Position numbers and translations under genes: made by a program
NCBI RefSeq assembly: GCF_910592395.1
Contig: NC_088326.1
Location: forward strand, 6,393,001 to 6,457,000
Source: Lineus longissimus
Taxonomy: Eukaryota > Nemertea > Pilidiophora > Heteronemertea > Lineidae
Reading direction: 5' to 3'
DNA length: 64,000 nucleotides
Notes under the pieces: generated by a model
The model's input: only the letters and a program-made list of their open reading frames with translations
What the model was told of the DNA's origin: nothing
The model's database searches: none
Shown here: piece by piece, positions 45,686-57,319 of the stretch
Position numbering within the stretch: the first letter of the stretch is position 1
Layout of the letters: every line of letters starts with the position of its first letter

Positions 45686-47562
45686 ATGATCTCCTGATAT
45701 CGTCTATTGACAGCACAGATGAGACTGCTACAAAACCGAAGAAGAAGAATAGGTATAGAAAGGACCAGTATGATCTAATACATTGGGCAGAGTGCCAGCC
45801 ACGAAAGGTAGAGGAACTTCCCCATGATATTGATGGGTTGAACACGTACCATGTTCCTTGCAGTGACAAGAAGGTTATGATGAAGGTCTCCAAAGATGGT
45901 AGACCATGGGCACGTTACTGTCTAAGTTCAAGAAAGGGATTTTCAGGAGAGCGGAGACTTGCTCATTGCAAGGGATCCCCAATATGTGTGAATGGGGAGT
46001 GCCAGTTTCGGCAGATGTATGGCAGCCAAAATCGAAAACAATTTAAGAAGGAAAGTGACACTCAGGTGTGTTATTCCTGCGGTAAACCTGCTGAGAGTGT
46101 TGAGTGCCCAGCTACAAAGATTTGGGAATTTCGCAAGGACTTTGTGACAATTATGCACACTGGTACACATACATGTGTAGCCACAAAACCCAAGATTTCG
46201 TTGGATGTCATTGAAAAAGATCTGAAGCAAAATCCAGGTATCACTCCAGGTAAAATAGTTTCATCAAAAATGATGAACCTCATGTCCTCAGAAAACTTTC
46301 AATGGGAAAATATAGAGGAAGTCGCAGAACAATACACTGACCTTAAGCGAATGCACAATGTTCGGCAGAGACTGAAAGCTGACACGTTTCCGGGCGGTGA
46401 AAATTTTGAAGCACTAGCCGCATTTAAACATAAATGCGATGAGAAGGACCAGTTTTTCATCTTCCGCATGAACAACAGGGCGTTCAATGGTGAGCATTCT
46501 TACGTGTTCAAATCAAGCAAAGGGATGGTCGAACTGATGCTGGCGATGGACAAAGATGGGGGAGGTGTGCTTTCCCGAGAATATGCCTATGTTGACGGAA
46601 AGCACGACCATTGTAAAGGATTTGTCACTCTGACCCTTTGGGTCTATCACCCTGTCATGCGAAGATTGGTACAGCTAGCCATCTGTGACACAGAAAAGGA
46701 GGACACCACAAATTTACGAACATTCTGGACAACCATCAATGCGATGGTCGCAACAGCAACTGAGACTGACAAGAAATTCAACCCTCACGGATTTGTGGCT
46801 GACGAGAACCATGCCAACTGGCGCAGTATTGAGCAGGTTTATGGGGAGGATGGAGTGAAAAGAACAGTCTCCTGTGAATTTCATTGGAAGCAGAGTGTTC
46901 ATCGGCAGGCAAAAAAGATGCCATCACATCAGGTCGGTGAATTCACTGAAATAACAAACGAAATGCTTACCGCTTTAACCATTGCTGACTACAATAGTGC
47001 CTGCGCCAGAATGACAGAGTTCATGAAAAGTGGCGTCACGGAAATTGAACATTGGTTCAACTGGTGGCATAAAAGACGCAGCCACATCTTCAGGGCATTC
47101 AAGCCAAGTGACGCACCATCATCCAACCTTGCTGAAGTCGGTCATGCCAAGATGAGCAGTATCGGGAAAAAAAACATGACGCTTCTTGACGCAGCCAAAG
47201 AAGATGTTATCGGAGCGATCCGTCAAGAAGCGGAGATCAAGGGCTTCTACGAGGGAAGATGTCCTGGGGGTCGTGGTCGATCTACAAAGCAGAAGAAGGC
47301 TGACCAGTTCAAGGCAGATAAAAAAAGAGTTGCTGCCTTTTCTAAAGAACTGGACCGAATTTATGTGCCGGAGAGCGGTTCTCATCGCCCTACAGAACAG
47401 GGACCTAAATCTAAACGCCGAAAGAAGTCCCAAGTTTCCAATACGCCAAAAGAGCAGAGGCAAAGAAATGAACCAACTCAAGAACAAGGCACGGCCACAA
47501 CAAAAAAGGATGAACAGCCTGTTTGCGTATGCCTTGCTACCTTGGTAATGAACCTTCAAACA
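45686..47562 (+). CDS. MULE-type DDE transposase with GCM/FLYWCH-like zinc finger
   Basis: The exon starts after TTTTTTCAG (45677-45685). With the G carried over from 44223 it opens in frame and encodes about 626 residues up to the MITE. The N-terminal third has spaced Cys/His residues (HCKGSPICVNGEC, CYSCGKPAESVEC, HTGTHTCVA), like WRKY-GCM/FLYWCH DNA-binding fingers of MULE transposases. The DDE core follows: YVDGKHDHC (Asp 46594), HGFVADENHANW (Asp 46801), the MULE C-x2-H signature SCEFHWKQSVHRQ, and SSNLAEVGHAKM (Glu 47134). A Lys/Arg-rich region follows, with a possible nuclear signal SKRRKKS. All three acidic residues are present. The ORF upstream to 45499 is intronic. The final 90 residues are encoded beyond the MITE at 48182-48454. 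Confidence 0.85.
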
Positions 47563-48172
47563 GGTAACCGGAAAAACGCCGACCGACCGACCGACCGACC
47601 GACCTACTCGCCGACTCTGACAACCTCACTTACGGCATCCCATTCGCGCCTCATAGCCCGGTAACCGGAAGAACGCCGACCGACCGACCTGCCAACCTAC
47701 TGTCATAGTGCAGTATCCCTTTCGCTTCTCTATAGCACATGTATCTGTGTAGTGCCCAGCGCAATGGACGTGATGGAGTCCGACGTGTCTGACAGCAGCA
47801 TCTCCAGTCAATTATACCGGGAAAACGAGTTCACGCGGTAAGGAACTGATAACGATACTCTAAAGATATGCTTTGTCTACATGGTCGGTGGATATCAAAA
47901 CATGATTTGGGCCTAATTATGCACTGTAGTTTTTCTACTCGAGTGTCTCGACCGATGCAATGCATGAACTGCAACGCGCAACATGCATTTGTTGTCATTT
48001 GACCAGCGCACGTGCGCTTGTTTACAATTTCATTTCACGTGACCTGCTATCGTGGATTGGAAATATCACATTGACTTATGAGACCTGTGACTCAACTACG
48101 AAACTCCTTGGGTTGGTAGGTCGGAAGGTCGGTCGGTCAGTCGGTCGGTCGGTCGGCGTTTTTCCGGTTACC
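47563..48172. mobile_element. 610-bp Mutator-like MITE with (GACC)n termini, inside the transposase exon
   Basis: It starts GGTAACCGGAAAAACGCC followed by GACC repeats and ends with the exact inverted form. A perfect 9-bp duplication CTTCAAACA flanks it (47554-47562, 48173-48181). The terminal motif also occurs once more inside (47660-47690, one base changed), as if an element had inserted near its own end. No transposase is present. It introduces a stop (47662-47664) and cuts off the last 90 residues of the host ORF. Confidence 0.92.
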
Positions 48173-48181
48173 CTTCAAACA

Positions 48182-48454
48182 TGCTATGGGTGCAAGCATC
48201 AATTTGCAGACAAGTATAAAAAGCCACCAAATGATGTAATTCTCAAAACATTCCTGAAGAGGACATACATGGTTAATGGGGAAGAACGCGTTACTTCCAA
48301 GACTTCTGCAACATACTTCCATTTGAACATCAACTGCGTTAGGATGGTGAAACCCTACAGTCAAATTAGTCAAATTGTTGTACATGACGAGGTGAAACCT
48401 GATTTATCTGAGGGACACAAGAGAGTTCTCACCAAGTTTGGCGTGCACCTTTAA
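48182..48454 (+). CDS. C-terminal part of MULE transposase gene, beyond the MITE
   Basis: It continues exactly the frame that stops at 47562 once the MITE and one 9-bp copy are ignored. It encodes 90 residues to TAA, starting CYGCKHQF and including KPPNDVILKTFLKR and TYFHLNINCVRM, a Cys/His-containing tail I recognise from related invertebrate MULE proteins. The apparent start of this ORF upstream lies within the MITE and is not real. Confidence 0.8.
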   Translation, partial: CYGCKHQFADKYKKPPNDVILKTFLKRTYMVNGEERVTSKTSATYFHLNINCVRMVKPYSQISQIVVHDEVKPDLSEGHKRVLTKFGVHL

Positions 48455-48490
48455 TAATTCAGTTTTCAAACAATCTAACCTGTCACTCGA

Positions 48491-48771
48491 GGTGCCCCCC
48501 ACAACAGAAGTCTGACACCGCATAAGTCTGACAAGGGAGATATCTTTTCTGACCTTTTCCCATAAGTCCGTCACACAACAAGTCCGACATTAAAGAAAAA
48601 GGTATCACAAGTCCAACTTCCCATAAAGCCACTATCCAAATCCCGATGGATGCTCTGTTTTTTGACATATGGGACGTCTGGTCAGACCTATGATACTTTT
48701 TTCTTGAATGCCGATCGGACTTGTGGGGTGTCAGAAATATGATGTTTCAGACTTATGGGGAGGAGGGCACC
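48491..48771. mobile_element. 281-bp MITE with 9-bp target duplication
   Basis: It begins GGTGCCCCCC and ends GGAGGGCACC, is flanked by GTCACTCGA on both sides (48482-48490, 48772-48780), and lies 27 bp after the transposase stop codon. The phrase ATAAGTCTGAC and variants recur in both orientations within it. Confidence 0.82.
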
Positions 48772-50084
48772 GTCACTCGACTAGAAAGGAAAACACACTG
48801 GAAAATTTTGTAGTCTGTGTACCGAATTTTTGAACTTGTTGTCCTTAACTGCCAGTCAAATTTATTTTCATTCCAATACAAGAGATGCTAAAAATGCTTC
48901 TCGACCTATGACAACAGGTGAGCACATGGTCCCACTTGACCATTTTATTGTATTTCACCTTGTAGTGCGATATCTATTCATGCATGTTTACTGTTGTTCG
49001 CAAGTACGATTCATCTAATACATGTGTTTCTGTCCTGATAGCAATTTTGCTCAAAGGTCAATGCTGTTTAGAGAGCATGGCCTGGTCAATTCATAATTTT
49101 GATTGTACATTGTATTTTGATTGTATACCGGTAGCTATATATCATGCCAAGGCTACTATTATCTCGATCAATCCCATGTCATGCATGTTGCCTGACTATG
49201 CCTACTGGACATTTTTAGCATAGTCTATATTGGGTTGTTCACTTTCCAACGTTTTCACTAGGTTGCTAAGAGTACTCTTTCCCTTAGACCCCCCACCCCG
49301 GCCCTCATAAAGAGTAGGCCCCCTACGGTAAAAAAATGTTGATTTTAGAGTTCTAGATTCTAGAGTTTACAGTGAGCTTGACCACACACATCCCCGGCTC
49401 CCAAGAGCGCATACTTTAAAATACCACTTAGCTGGCACATTCTAATCAAACTGAGTCCAACTATAGGGTAGGGTAGATGAGCAATGCAAAGAACAGCCCA
49501 GGTTAAAAGGATCAGATCTGATTTTGCCCTGGGCTCTTCCGTTGTCGCATTGTCAAATTGTCCGAACGCCTCAATTCCAAGGGCCAAATTCATGCATGCA
49601 AGTATGATTGATAAAGCTGCCGATCGGTTAGGGCCTATTAAAAGAATGTGTTGACTTTTTTGGTCAAATGATAACTGGTGTAAAGGTTTCAAGTGTCCTG
49701 GGTAAAGTGTCCTATGAACAATAGCTTGGCACTGATATAGAGTTAGGTTTGGGATCAAATAGATTTTGTAATATTCAAAATACATGCATGCTGTATTTTG
49801 GACGAAAGCGCGACAAAGGCAACAAATCGCGTCCGTGGGTATAAGCCTTTACTGTAGTTTTAAGTCTAATTTTAAGTTCTTTGGCACTATCCTAGAATTT
49901 TTCCCACGTTCCGGTTATGGGTGGTTTCTAGAGAGTTGAAGTTGGATGCTGTCTAGATAAATGATTTAAGAAAGCCAGGAATTCCATTGCATATTTCAAT
50001 ATTGGGTTTCTTGATCTGTTTTCATCACATTTTGTGCATGTTACGTAAGCCCTATAGTATTTTTAGCATAAATTACCTTTTTAG
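48772..50084. other. non-coding
   Basis: No gene is supported. Confidence 0.4.
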
Positions 50085-50133
50085 CTCACCTCTTAGCAGA
50101 GGTGAGCTTATCCCATACCGTGGCGTCCGTCGT

Positions 50134-50177
<44 letters not shown>

Positions 50178-51719
50178 CGTCGTCGTCCGTCGTCCGTTAG
50201 CAGGGCACGTTTCGTAACTGTTAGAGCTATTGAGTTGAAACTTGGTACACATGTACCCTTATGTAATGACACCTTGGAGACCAAGTTTCGGTCCGATTCG
50301 TTTCATGGTTTGGCCACCAGGGGGCTAAACGTTAAAAGTGAAAATATGCAATATCTCCCTTAATAGTAGTCGGGAAATTTTGAAAAAAATATGGTAGGTA
50401 CTTCTAGCAAAGGTGCATCATATATCCTCCGGGTTTTTGATTTGACCTCCTTTTCAAGGTCACAGAGGTCAAAGTTTGCTGATTCACTGAACAGTAGCAT
50501 GTTTCCTATCTATTTTAGCTAGAAGGTTTTAAACCAGTGTGGACATGTATCTGGGGATTCTCTATTCCACCCCTAAAATTTCGGCCGTTCGGACATCGAA
50601 TATGGCCGCCAGACAGCCATCTTGAAAAATAAACACAGTACTATTACTCCGAAACTAATGATCGGATTGCAACCAAATTTGATCTGGATGTATATCTATT
50701 TACTCTCTACTAAATCCTTGATTTTTTAGCTCAGCTGACAAAGTCAGCGAAGCTGGTAATATTACTAAGGGAATGGTGTCCGTCCTGCCATCCTTCCATG
50801 TCAATTTTGGGCATTTTGTAACTGTAGGACCTAGGCACTTTGTTGACGCTGCTAAATTAGGAGTAGCCCAAGGGGAACTCAGAAACCAAAAATCAGCACG
50901 ATCCGACCTACATTCGGCGAATGAGGTCATCGGGAAGTTTAAACTTCTTTCCTTTACACGTCCGGCCACAGAGGAAATATTGTTTTCAAATCTGGCCGAA
51001 TATTTTTTAATAATTTTTCATTTTGACTTGTAATGGAATTAGTTTAGTTTTCACCGCCAGTTGGCGCTACAGGCACATTTGACAGATTTTTGGACGATTC
51101 AAAAGCCCGGGTTATGACGTATAGTTGCGCAGTTGTATTCTGCGCATTGATTGAATTGGCCAGGGAACCAGACTATATTTCAGCATACCCACTGTGACCA
51201 ATGTAAAGATGGAAGATTGATTTTGCAACAAGTAACCAATTTTCTGCTAAAAAGTATTCAAGTAGGCGATATTATCACTAGTTCCTTTCAGTGGGTAGTC
51301 CTAAGGTCTTAAGGGAATACTTTCAGAAATTAGTTCTTGAAAATTTGGCCACAATTCTGTGAAAACGATATCGGAAGTGCACGCTCTGTTCGCGATGTAT
51401 TTTGAAGTGGAGAATTCCCACAGTATGTGCAGTGAATCGGCATGATTCTGTTTGCATATTAGTTTTTAGTACCACGATTCTTACATGAGTAAAAAGTAGA
51501 CGTTTTAAGCAACACAATAATGTTACTCCTATAAAAATTGATTGCAAATTGACGGAGCTACGGCATTCTGTTCGGCAATTGTCAGCGCTGATAAAATACA
51601 TTGCTAATCCATGCCTTGAATGCATGCCAAATGGCACACTTTAAAAAGCGTTCATTGGACAACGTAGGGAATCACCAGAAATGACGTCATCGCTGGTCTA
51701 AAATCTTCTATATAATAAT
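50085..51719. repeat. marine-invertebrate interspersed repeat with (CGT)n
   Basis: It opens with the hairpin AGCTCACCTC ... GAGGTGAGCT (50092-50110), then ATACCGTGGCGTCCGTCGTC and a (CGT)n microsatellite (50127-50203). Diverged text with CCACCAGGGGGC, TTTGACCTCC and AGGTCACAGAGGTCAAAG follows. A second, related start (TTTTTTAGCTCAGCTGAC) is at 50725. Such repeats are common in mollusc and brachiopod genomes from memory. Confidence 0.65.
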
Positions 51720-52285
51720 ATAAGAAGGGGGACGAATAAAGTCACATTCAGAGGCGTTGGATCGCCTTGAAATTTTGCATGAATGGTGGTGACACCTTAC
51801 CCTGATGCAACGTCTTGGTTTTATTCAAAAATTTACTTCAGCGGAGCAGAAATGAGGGATTTTTAATCGGACACTGTCAATTCTCCTTACCACTCACAGA
51901 AGCCAAGCCATTGCTGTTAAGTTATGGAGGGGCTTAATCAATTACCTGCACTCCCTGTGGGGTGAATAACATTACCTTTTGAACAGCTGGCTGTAGGGGG
52001 ATGATTGGAACAGCCGGTATACCTGCTGACCTGAACCCAGATAAATGTTATTTTCAATCCACGATTGCAGGTCACCTGATTTTCGAGATTTCGCGGGAAA
52101 TTGTAAACAAACGCATGTGTGCAGTTCAAATGTAAACGAAAATTTATTAATTGTATTTTTGGTACTTTTGGTTGCTGGACTTGGGTTTTCCCGCAGTTAG
52201 GAGCTGGGGTCAAATTGGCGGTCTATTGTTTATGGGTGCTGTTTTAGTCAGAGGTAGCCCTTGATTATGAAGGGATTTTCAAATA
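51720..52285 (+). repeat. dispersed 1-kb repeat, copy C (5' half)
   Basis: It shares the left half with copies at 18105 and 57320 and ends near AAGGGATTTTCAAAT. It includes an uninterrupted GGTTTTCCC site, the pre-insertion state of the 18488 element. Confidence 0.8.
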
Positions 52286-53595
52286 TGAAAACGACGCTTT
52301 GTATTGTAAATTCCAATCACCTGCAGGACAGGTCAATTTCTCTCAATAAAATTAATTTTGTTGACTCCTGTAATCTCTACCTTATCAAAAAAAAGACAGT
52401 GGTGTTAGTCCCAAACTGGTCATTTCTATTTATTTTGACCTCTGTTAAATCAGGATACCTCTCAATTACAGACATCATTTTGTATGCTTGTGCTGTACAA
52501 CCCAGCCTGGACATACCACAGTTGTCCATGGAGAAGTCTCATCCTCTCTGACACTTCTTTTCTGTAAAGCTACCGATACAACATACTGCACTAGGGATAT
52601 CTTCCGTTGCCTCCTGTAATATTTACATACCATGGCTGATTAGTTCAATCATATTTCATCAAGCTGGCAGCTCTGCATTCGAAATTTTAGTGGTATAACG
52701 TGTTCTCTTGACCTTCAAACAGTAGTGTAAAGCTGATATTTACTACTTTACACCCTCAGTCCTATGTTATTAGGTGATCCAGCTGAGCGCCAGGCCCTTG
52801 GGCCTCTTGTTATCAAATGTGATAGCCAATATGGGTGCCAGGCGGGCATTTTGAAAAATTCTTATTTTGGCCACCCGGGGGCCAAATTTAATGTACAAAG
52901 TTAAAATGTTTGATTGCTCGTTTAATAGTGGTCTGATTTTCATAACATTTTTATGGTAGGTACTCCTAGCAAGGATACATTTCATAAATGTGAGTTTTTG
53001 ATTTGACCTACTTCTCAAGGTCACAGAGGTCAAAGTTTTCCTATGGCACCGCCATTTTACAATGACGGCACGTTTTGTCACTGCTTTAGCTACAGATCCC
53101 TAACTTGGTACGAATGTACCCCTATACTCTTAGACTAAACTGCAGTCTTTTTCTGATTCTCAGTTTGGCCAGCAGGGGCCCAAATGTTAATAGTGGCCTC
53201 TCCCCTAAGGTTGCCTTGAAATGCTGCTAAGTGGGATGTCATAGTCTAAGCCTAGGCAAATGCAGGATTAATTAACCTCTACAGAGCCCTAGGAATTTCA
53301 GATGATGGTTGTTTCTTGTACTAGACACAAGCAAACAACATAATTATCCTATTCCTAAGCATTTCCATAATGGGTCATCTGTAAACCAAAGGACTTTTTT
53401 TTAAAAGAAAGGTGTGTTGATACTGATGACTTGTTGCATGGAATTGCTTATTTGTTCTTTTGGTAGGCATGCCTTGCATGTTTTGCTGCTTCAAGCTTTT
53501 GTTCTGCTGCTGTTTTAACGATTGCACTAACCTGCAAATGTCTGTTTTTTGTTCCTTGTTCATTTGTTGGTTGTGCATTGTCTTCCCCTGCCCAG
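52286..53595. other. non-coding, continuation of interspersed repeats
   Basis: GCCAGGCCCTTGGGCCTCTT near 52790 is an end motif of the repeat family at 50085; CCACCCGGGGGCC and AGGTCACAGAGGTCAAAG recur. No gene. Confidence 0.5.
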
Positions 53596-53642
53596 GCTGA
53601 TGACTTCCTTTTGGAGGAGCTTCAGTCTGTCATCAATGTTGT
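53596..53642 (+). CDS. candidate small exon of unidentified gene
   Basis: Acceptor TTCCCCTGCCCAG and donor GT|GTAAGTAT bound 47 nt encoding ADDFLLEELQSVINV and two bases of the next codon. It pairs in phase with the candidate exon at 54882. The protein was not recognised. Confidence 0.45.
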
Positions 53643-54881
53643 GTAAGTATACGGAAGATGGCAGGTTGTAGTTGGCTCTCAGGTGGAACAGCACATTAAC
53701 CAATAACTAAACGAGCCGAAACACAAATTTCATAAGCTAAGAACGCTTCCTCTGCAAGAAATGTGTGGTGACATCCCTTAGGTAGCAGTTGCTTGGAATA
53801 TATCTGTTCCACCAATTGTGGAAAGATTTTAACAGAAAGCAATGTGAAATTTGTGTCCCTGGGTTTTCCATTGAATCCATTCTTTCTTTTTATTGATGTA
53901 AAATGTCACTTTTGCCACATGAAATGTAATCATACATCGTTTTGTAGATTAGCCTGAATAATCTACATCTTTTTAATTGAGAAGGAGTGTGTAAAGATGA
54001 AGGACTGGCTGGTTGGGCCAGTGTGCGAAGAATTTTGACTGCATGCCTGCACATTTGATAAAGCAGTTTAAAAAACCAATCTTTTCAAGGGATAGAAACA
54101 CGGGGAAGGACAACATGAGGAAATATACCCGTTTTCTGTTTTTCCCACAGCGCAGCAGTGGGCTTCACGTCACAGTGTATGGGAGTCACTTGATCACTTG
54201 ATTACTCGATTGACGGGACAGTGTATGCGAGTCACTTGATCACTCAATCATTTGATCATGGGACATTTCGCTTGTCCGCTCGATAACTTTTAAAGAACAA
54301 GTGAATATTTTCGATTTATCTTTTGTGCATGTATGCTCTGTCAGTAGACATGGTTTCCTTTCGAAATCCGACCCAATGTGGTTCATGGTTTAGCTGCCGG
54401 GTGCGCTTTGTGTAGAAAAAAAGTGCCATATAGGTCCCTTAGTGAACGTCCGTTTTTCACCAAATTTTCAAGGTAGGCTTTACTGGTGATACCACACAAT
54501 ATATCATATGATTTTTTGATTTTATTGATTTTTCTGTCCTATCAAGGTTCTTCACTGATGTCACATAATGACGTCGACAATGGTTCTGCGCAGCCATTTT
54601 GGCTGTGAACGTAAAGGAAAATGCATTGGCAGGTGGCCCGTCTAGTTGTTAAAACGTCACGTCGTGACATCACGTGAAAAACCTTGGAGACTGCCTTTAT
54701 CCAAGGAAATCAGGAAAGGACATGTGGCCCCCTTGACTATCAAAATGGTTTCCTTAGACATTTTGTGACATGTTTTGGTAAAGATTCTGTTATTTGTTCC
54801 ATTCATAATCTAATGGAAAAGTGATTTGGAATGTGACATTATTTTGGAGAAAAAACGTTACATGTGCAATGCCTTTCTCAG
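53643..54881. other. intron-like stretch
   Basis: A strong acceptor-like TTTTTCCCACAG lies at 54141-54152, but no exon is convincing there. Confidence 0.4.
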
Positions 54882-54918
54882 TGCAAACTTCATCACCATC
54901 GGGAAAGACGGCAGCCAG
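54882..54918 (+). CDS. second candidate small exon of the same unidentified gene
   Basis: Acceptor GCCTTTCTCAG and donor CAG|GTAATA bound 37 nt that complete the split codon from 53642 and read ANFITIGKDGSQ, ending in phase 0. No further exons were found in the window. Confidence 0.4.
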
Positions 54919-55756
54919 GTAATACAGACTTTGTTTTCGATATTACTGGAGCCTGTGAAGTTCATCGAATAAGCCTGCTTTACACTACACTCTGCACCCT
55001 GCCTCTTGGAACTGTGGTGTGTATCATCCTCTCTTCAGACTCAGAAATTGAATTGGATTGACTGCAGTAGCCATACAACCAGCACAACAATGTGACGGTG
55101 GTCTGTATGTGCTATACACTTCAGGAATAATTACGCTGTGGTCATTTGTAAAAACATCAAAAATTAAATTACGAAAAGAAAGACATGACCTATTTACAGG
55201 CCACCGTAGAATAGGTTAAAAAAGTGCCAAAGTAGTGTTGTTGCCAGCTTGCCACTGCTGAAGGCTCACACTTTCGCAGTGGTTAGCACAGTATATGAAA
55301 AGTGGCAGGATAACCACTGCAAGAAGAGTGTACCTTTACAGAAAACAATAGTAGTCCATGAGCAATGCAATGGATTTACAGATATTAATAAAAGTTTATG
55401 AGCAATGCAATGGATTTTCCATCAAGCCCTGTACCAAACTGATTGTTAGAGAATACATTGATGGTGAAGGAAGGAAGAGGAAGGAAAGAGGACAACACAA
55501 GTAGTTATTTCACCAAGGTGAACTTGGAGTCTTGAGTGCAGGGACTTTTACAGGCATCTTCGAGGCAGGATGGCGTGAGCAGCAGCCAGCTGTACCGCTA
55601 CTCCTCTGTTAGCTGAAAGAAATAGTGAACTGATGCAGTTATTTTCTAATGTGTACTGCACAATTGTTCTCTGTCAGTTCTCTTGTCAATCTAGCTAGGC
55701 TATTGCCAGTGACATTGCAAAGAGCACCCCACACTAGTATGATTCTTCTTCTTATT
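54919..55756. other. non-coding
   Basis: No supported feature except a TTATTATTATT tract at the end, next to the LINE. Confidence 0.4.
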
Positions 55757-56920
55757 ATTATTATTGTCAAACTGCATTTGACACTGTGGACCATTCCAGA
55801 CTACTTCAGAGACTTGCTGCTATGGGTGTTACTGGCACAGCACTGGCATGGGTTTCGTCTTATCTTGATAACAGATCACAAGAGGTATGCATTGACGGCA
55901 AATTGTCAAGACCTAGTCCTATCAAGTTCGGTGTTCCCCAGGGTTCTATACTGGGACCAGTACTTTTTACTGTCTACACTACCCCAGTTGGTGGAATCAT
56001 CCGTAAGCATGCCATTATGTACCACTTATATGCTGATGACAGTCAATTGTATGTGGCCTTCACTATAACTGAGATTAGTACCACCTGCTCCAAGATCTCT
56101 AATGCTGTCCACGATTTAAATCTCTGGTTGGTCGACAACTTTCTTAGCTGTAATGGCGACAAGACCGAGATTCTGCTAATCTGTTCCCGCAGGTTCAGCA
56201 GCACTATTAATCTCCCCGCCATCCGTATAATTGATGCAAATGTATATTCTTCTGTTTCTGCAAGAGATTTGGGTGTGATCTTGGACCGTGATTTCAATTT
56301 CAAAGAACACATTAACACCTGTGTATGGGCCACCAATTTTCACATTCGTAACATCGGGAAAATCAGAAAATATCTAACTCCAAATACCACCAGGTTATAT
56401 GTCCAGGCTCTTGTAATATCTCGCCTGGATTTCTGTAATTCCCTTTTCCTTGGTTGTCCCAATTCAACAATTATACCCCTACAGAAGGTACAAAATTCTG
56501 CCGCTCGCCTAATTACCAAGACCAAGAAACGATCTTCCATTTCCCCAGTACTCAGGTCTCTACATTGGCTTCCTGTGCAACAGCGCATCAAGTACAAGGT
56601 TCTCCTTCTTACTTACAAGTGTCTTCACCAACTTGCTCCCCAATACCTTTCAGAACTTCTCTCCGTTCATACCGTTTCTCGAACTCTGCGCTCTTCATCG
56701 GCCGTTCTTCTGTCTATCCCAAAGACCAATGTCATGTCAGTCGGTGGTAGAGCATTTTCAATTGGAGCCCCTCAGCTGTGGAACAAACTTCCTTCAACTG
56801 TTAGGAACTGCAGCTCTCTGTTATCTTTCAAGGGACAACTCAAACATTTGCTTTTTAAAGAGGCCTATCAAGCGCTTTGAGCGGCCAGTTAATGGTTGGA
56901 TACTGCGCTATATAAGACTC

Positions 56921-56955
<35 letters not shown>
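55757..56955 (+). mobile_element. 5'-truncated CR1/L2-type LINE with (ATT)n tail
   Basis: An open frame to 56880 encodes the C-terminal half of a non-LTR reverse transcriptase: AFDTVDHSRLL, FGVPQGSILGPVLF, YADDSQLY (YADD box) and the long C-terminal segment with DLGVILD, SRLDFCNSL, LHWLPVQQRIKYK and LWNKLPSTVR. The 5' part (endonuclease, ORF1 and first RT blocks) is missing. The 3' end GCTATATAAGACTCG followed by (ATT)n is typical of CR1/L2. The surviving frame has no stop, so the insertion is fairly young. Confidence 0.88.
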
Positions 56956-57319
56956 CAGAATTTATTGTGACCTAATCCGAATATCTGCTCTAGGGCACTT
57001 TACAAAGATAAAACATACATTGTACACAAATATTGAAAAGGAATTTCACACAAATATTACTTTAAAAAGCTCTGGATAATAAATGCTTGTAAACATGAAA
57101 CATTATAATAGCTTTTAAAAAGTAAGGTATTGGCTGATTTCTTGTTATATACAGTAGAACCTCGGTAAGTGGACCACCCAAGGGACTGGACCAAGTGTAG
57201 ACGAGGTGGTCCACTTACTCAATCCAAGATGGCAGACCAGACTAAAATACAAGTAGGCCTGCTATTTATGTGGGCCTACATAAGTACATAATATGCCAAT
57301 TATCTATATCATAATACTA

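Noticed and set aside
47563-48172. the MITE acting as a new intron
   Set aside because: CAG|GTAACC at the left could be a donor, but there is no AG acceptor near the right end that restores the frame.
47960-48454. independent gene of 164 residues
   Set aside because: Its first third is MITE sequence; only 48182-48454 is real coding sequence and it belongs to the transposase exon.
49987-50217. 76-residue serine-rich protein
   Set aside because: Made by translation of the (CGT)n microsatellite.
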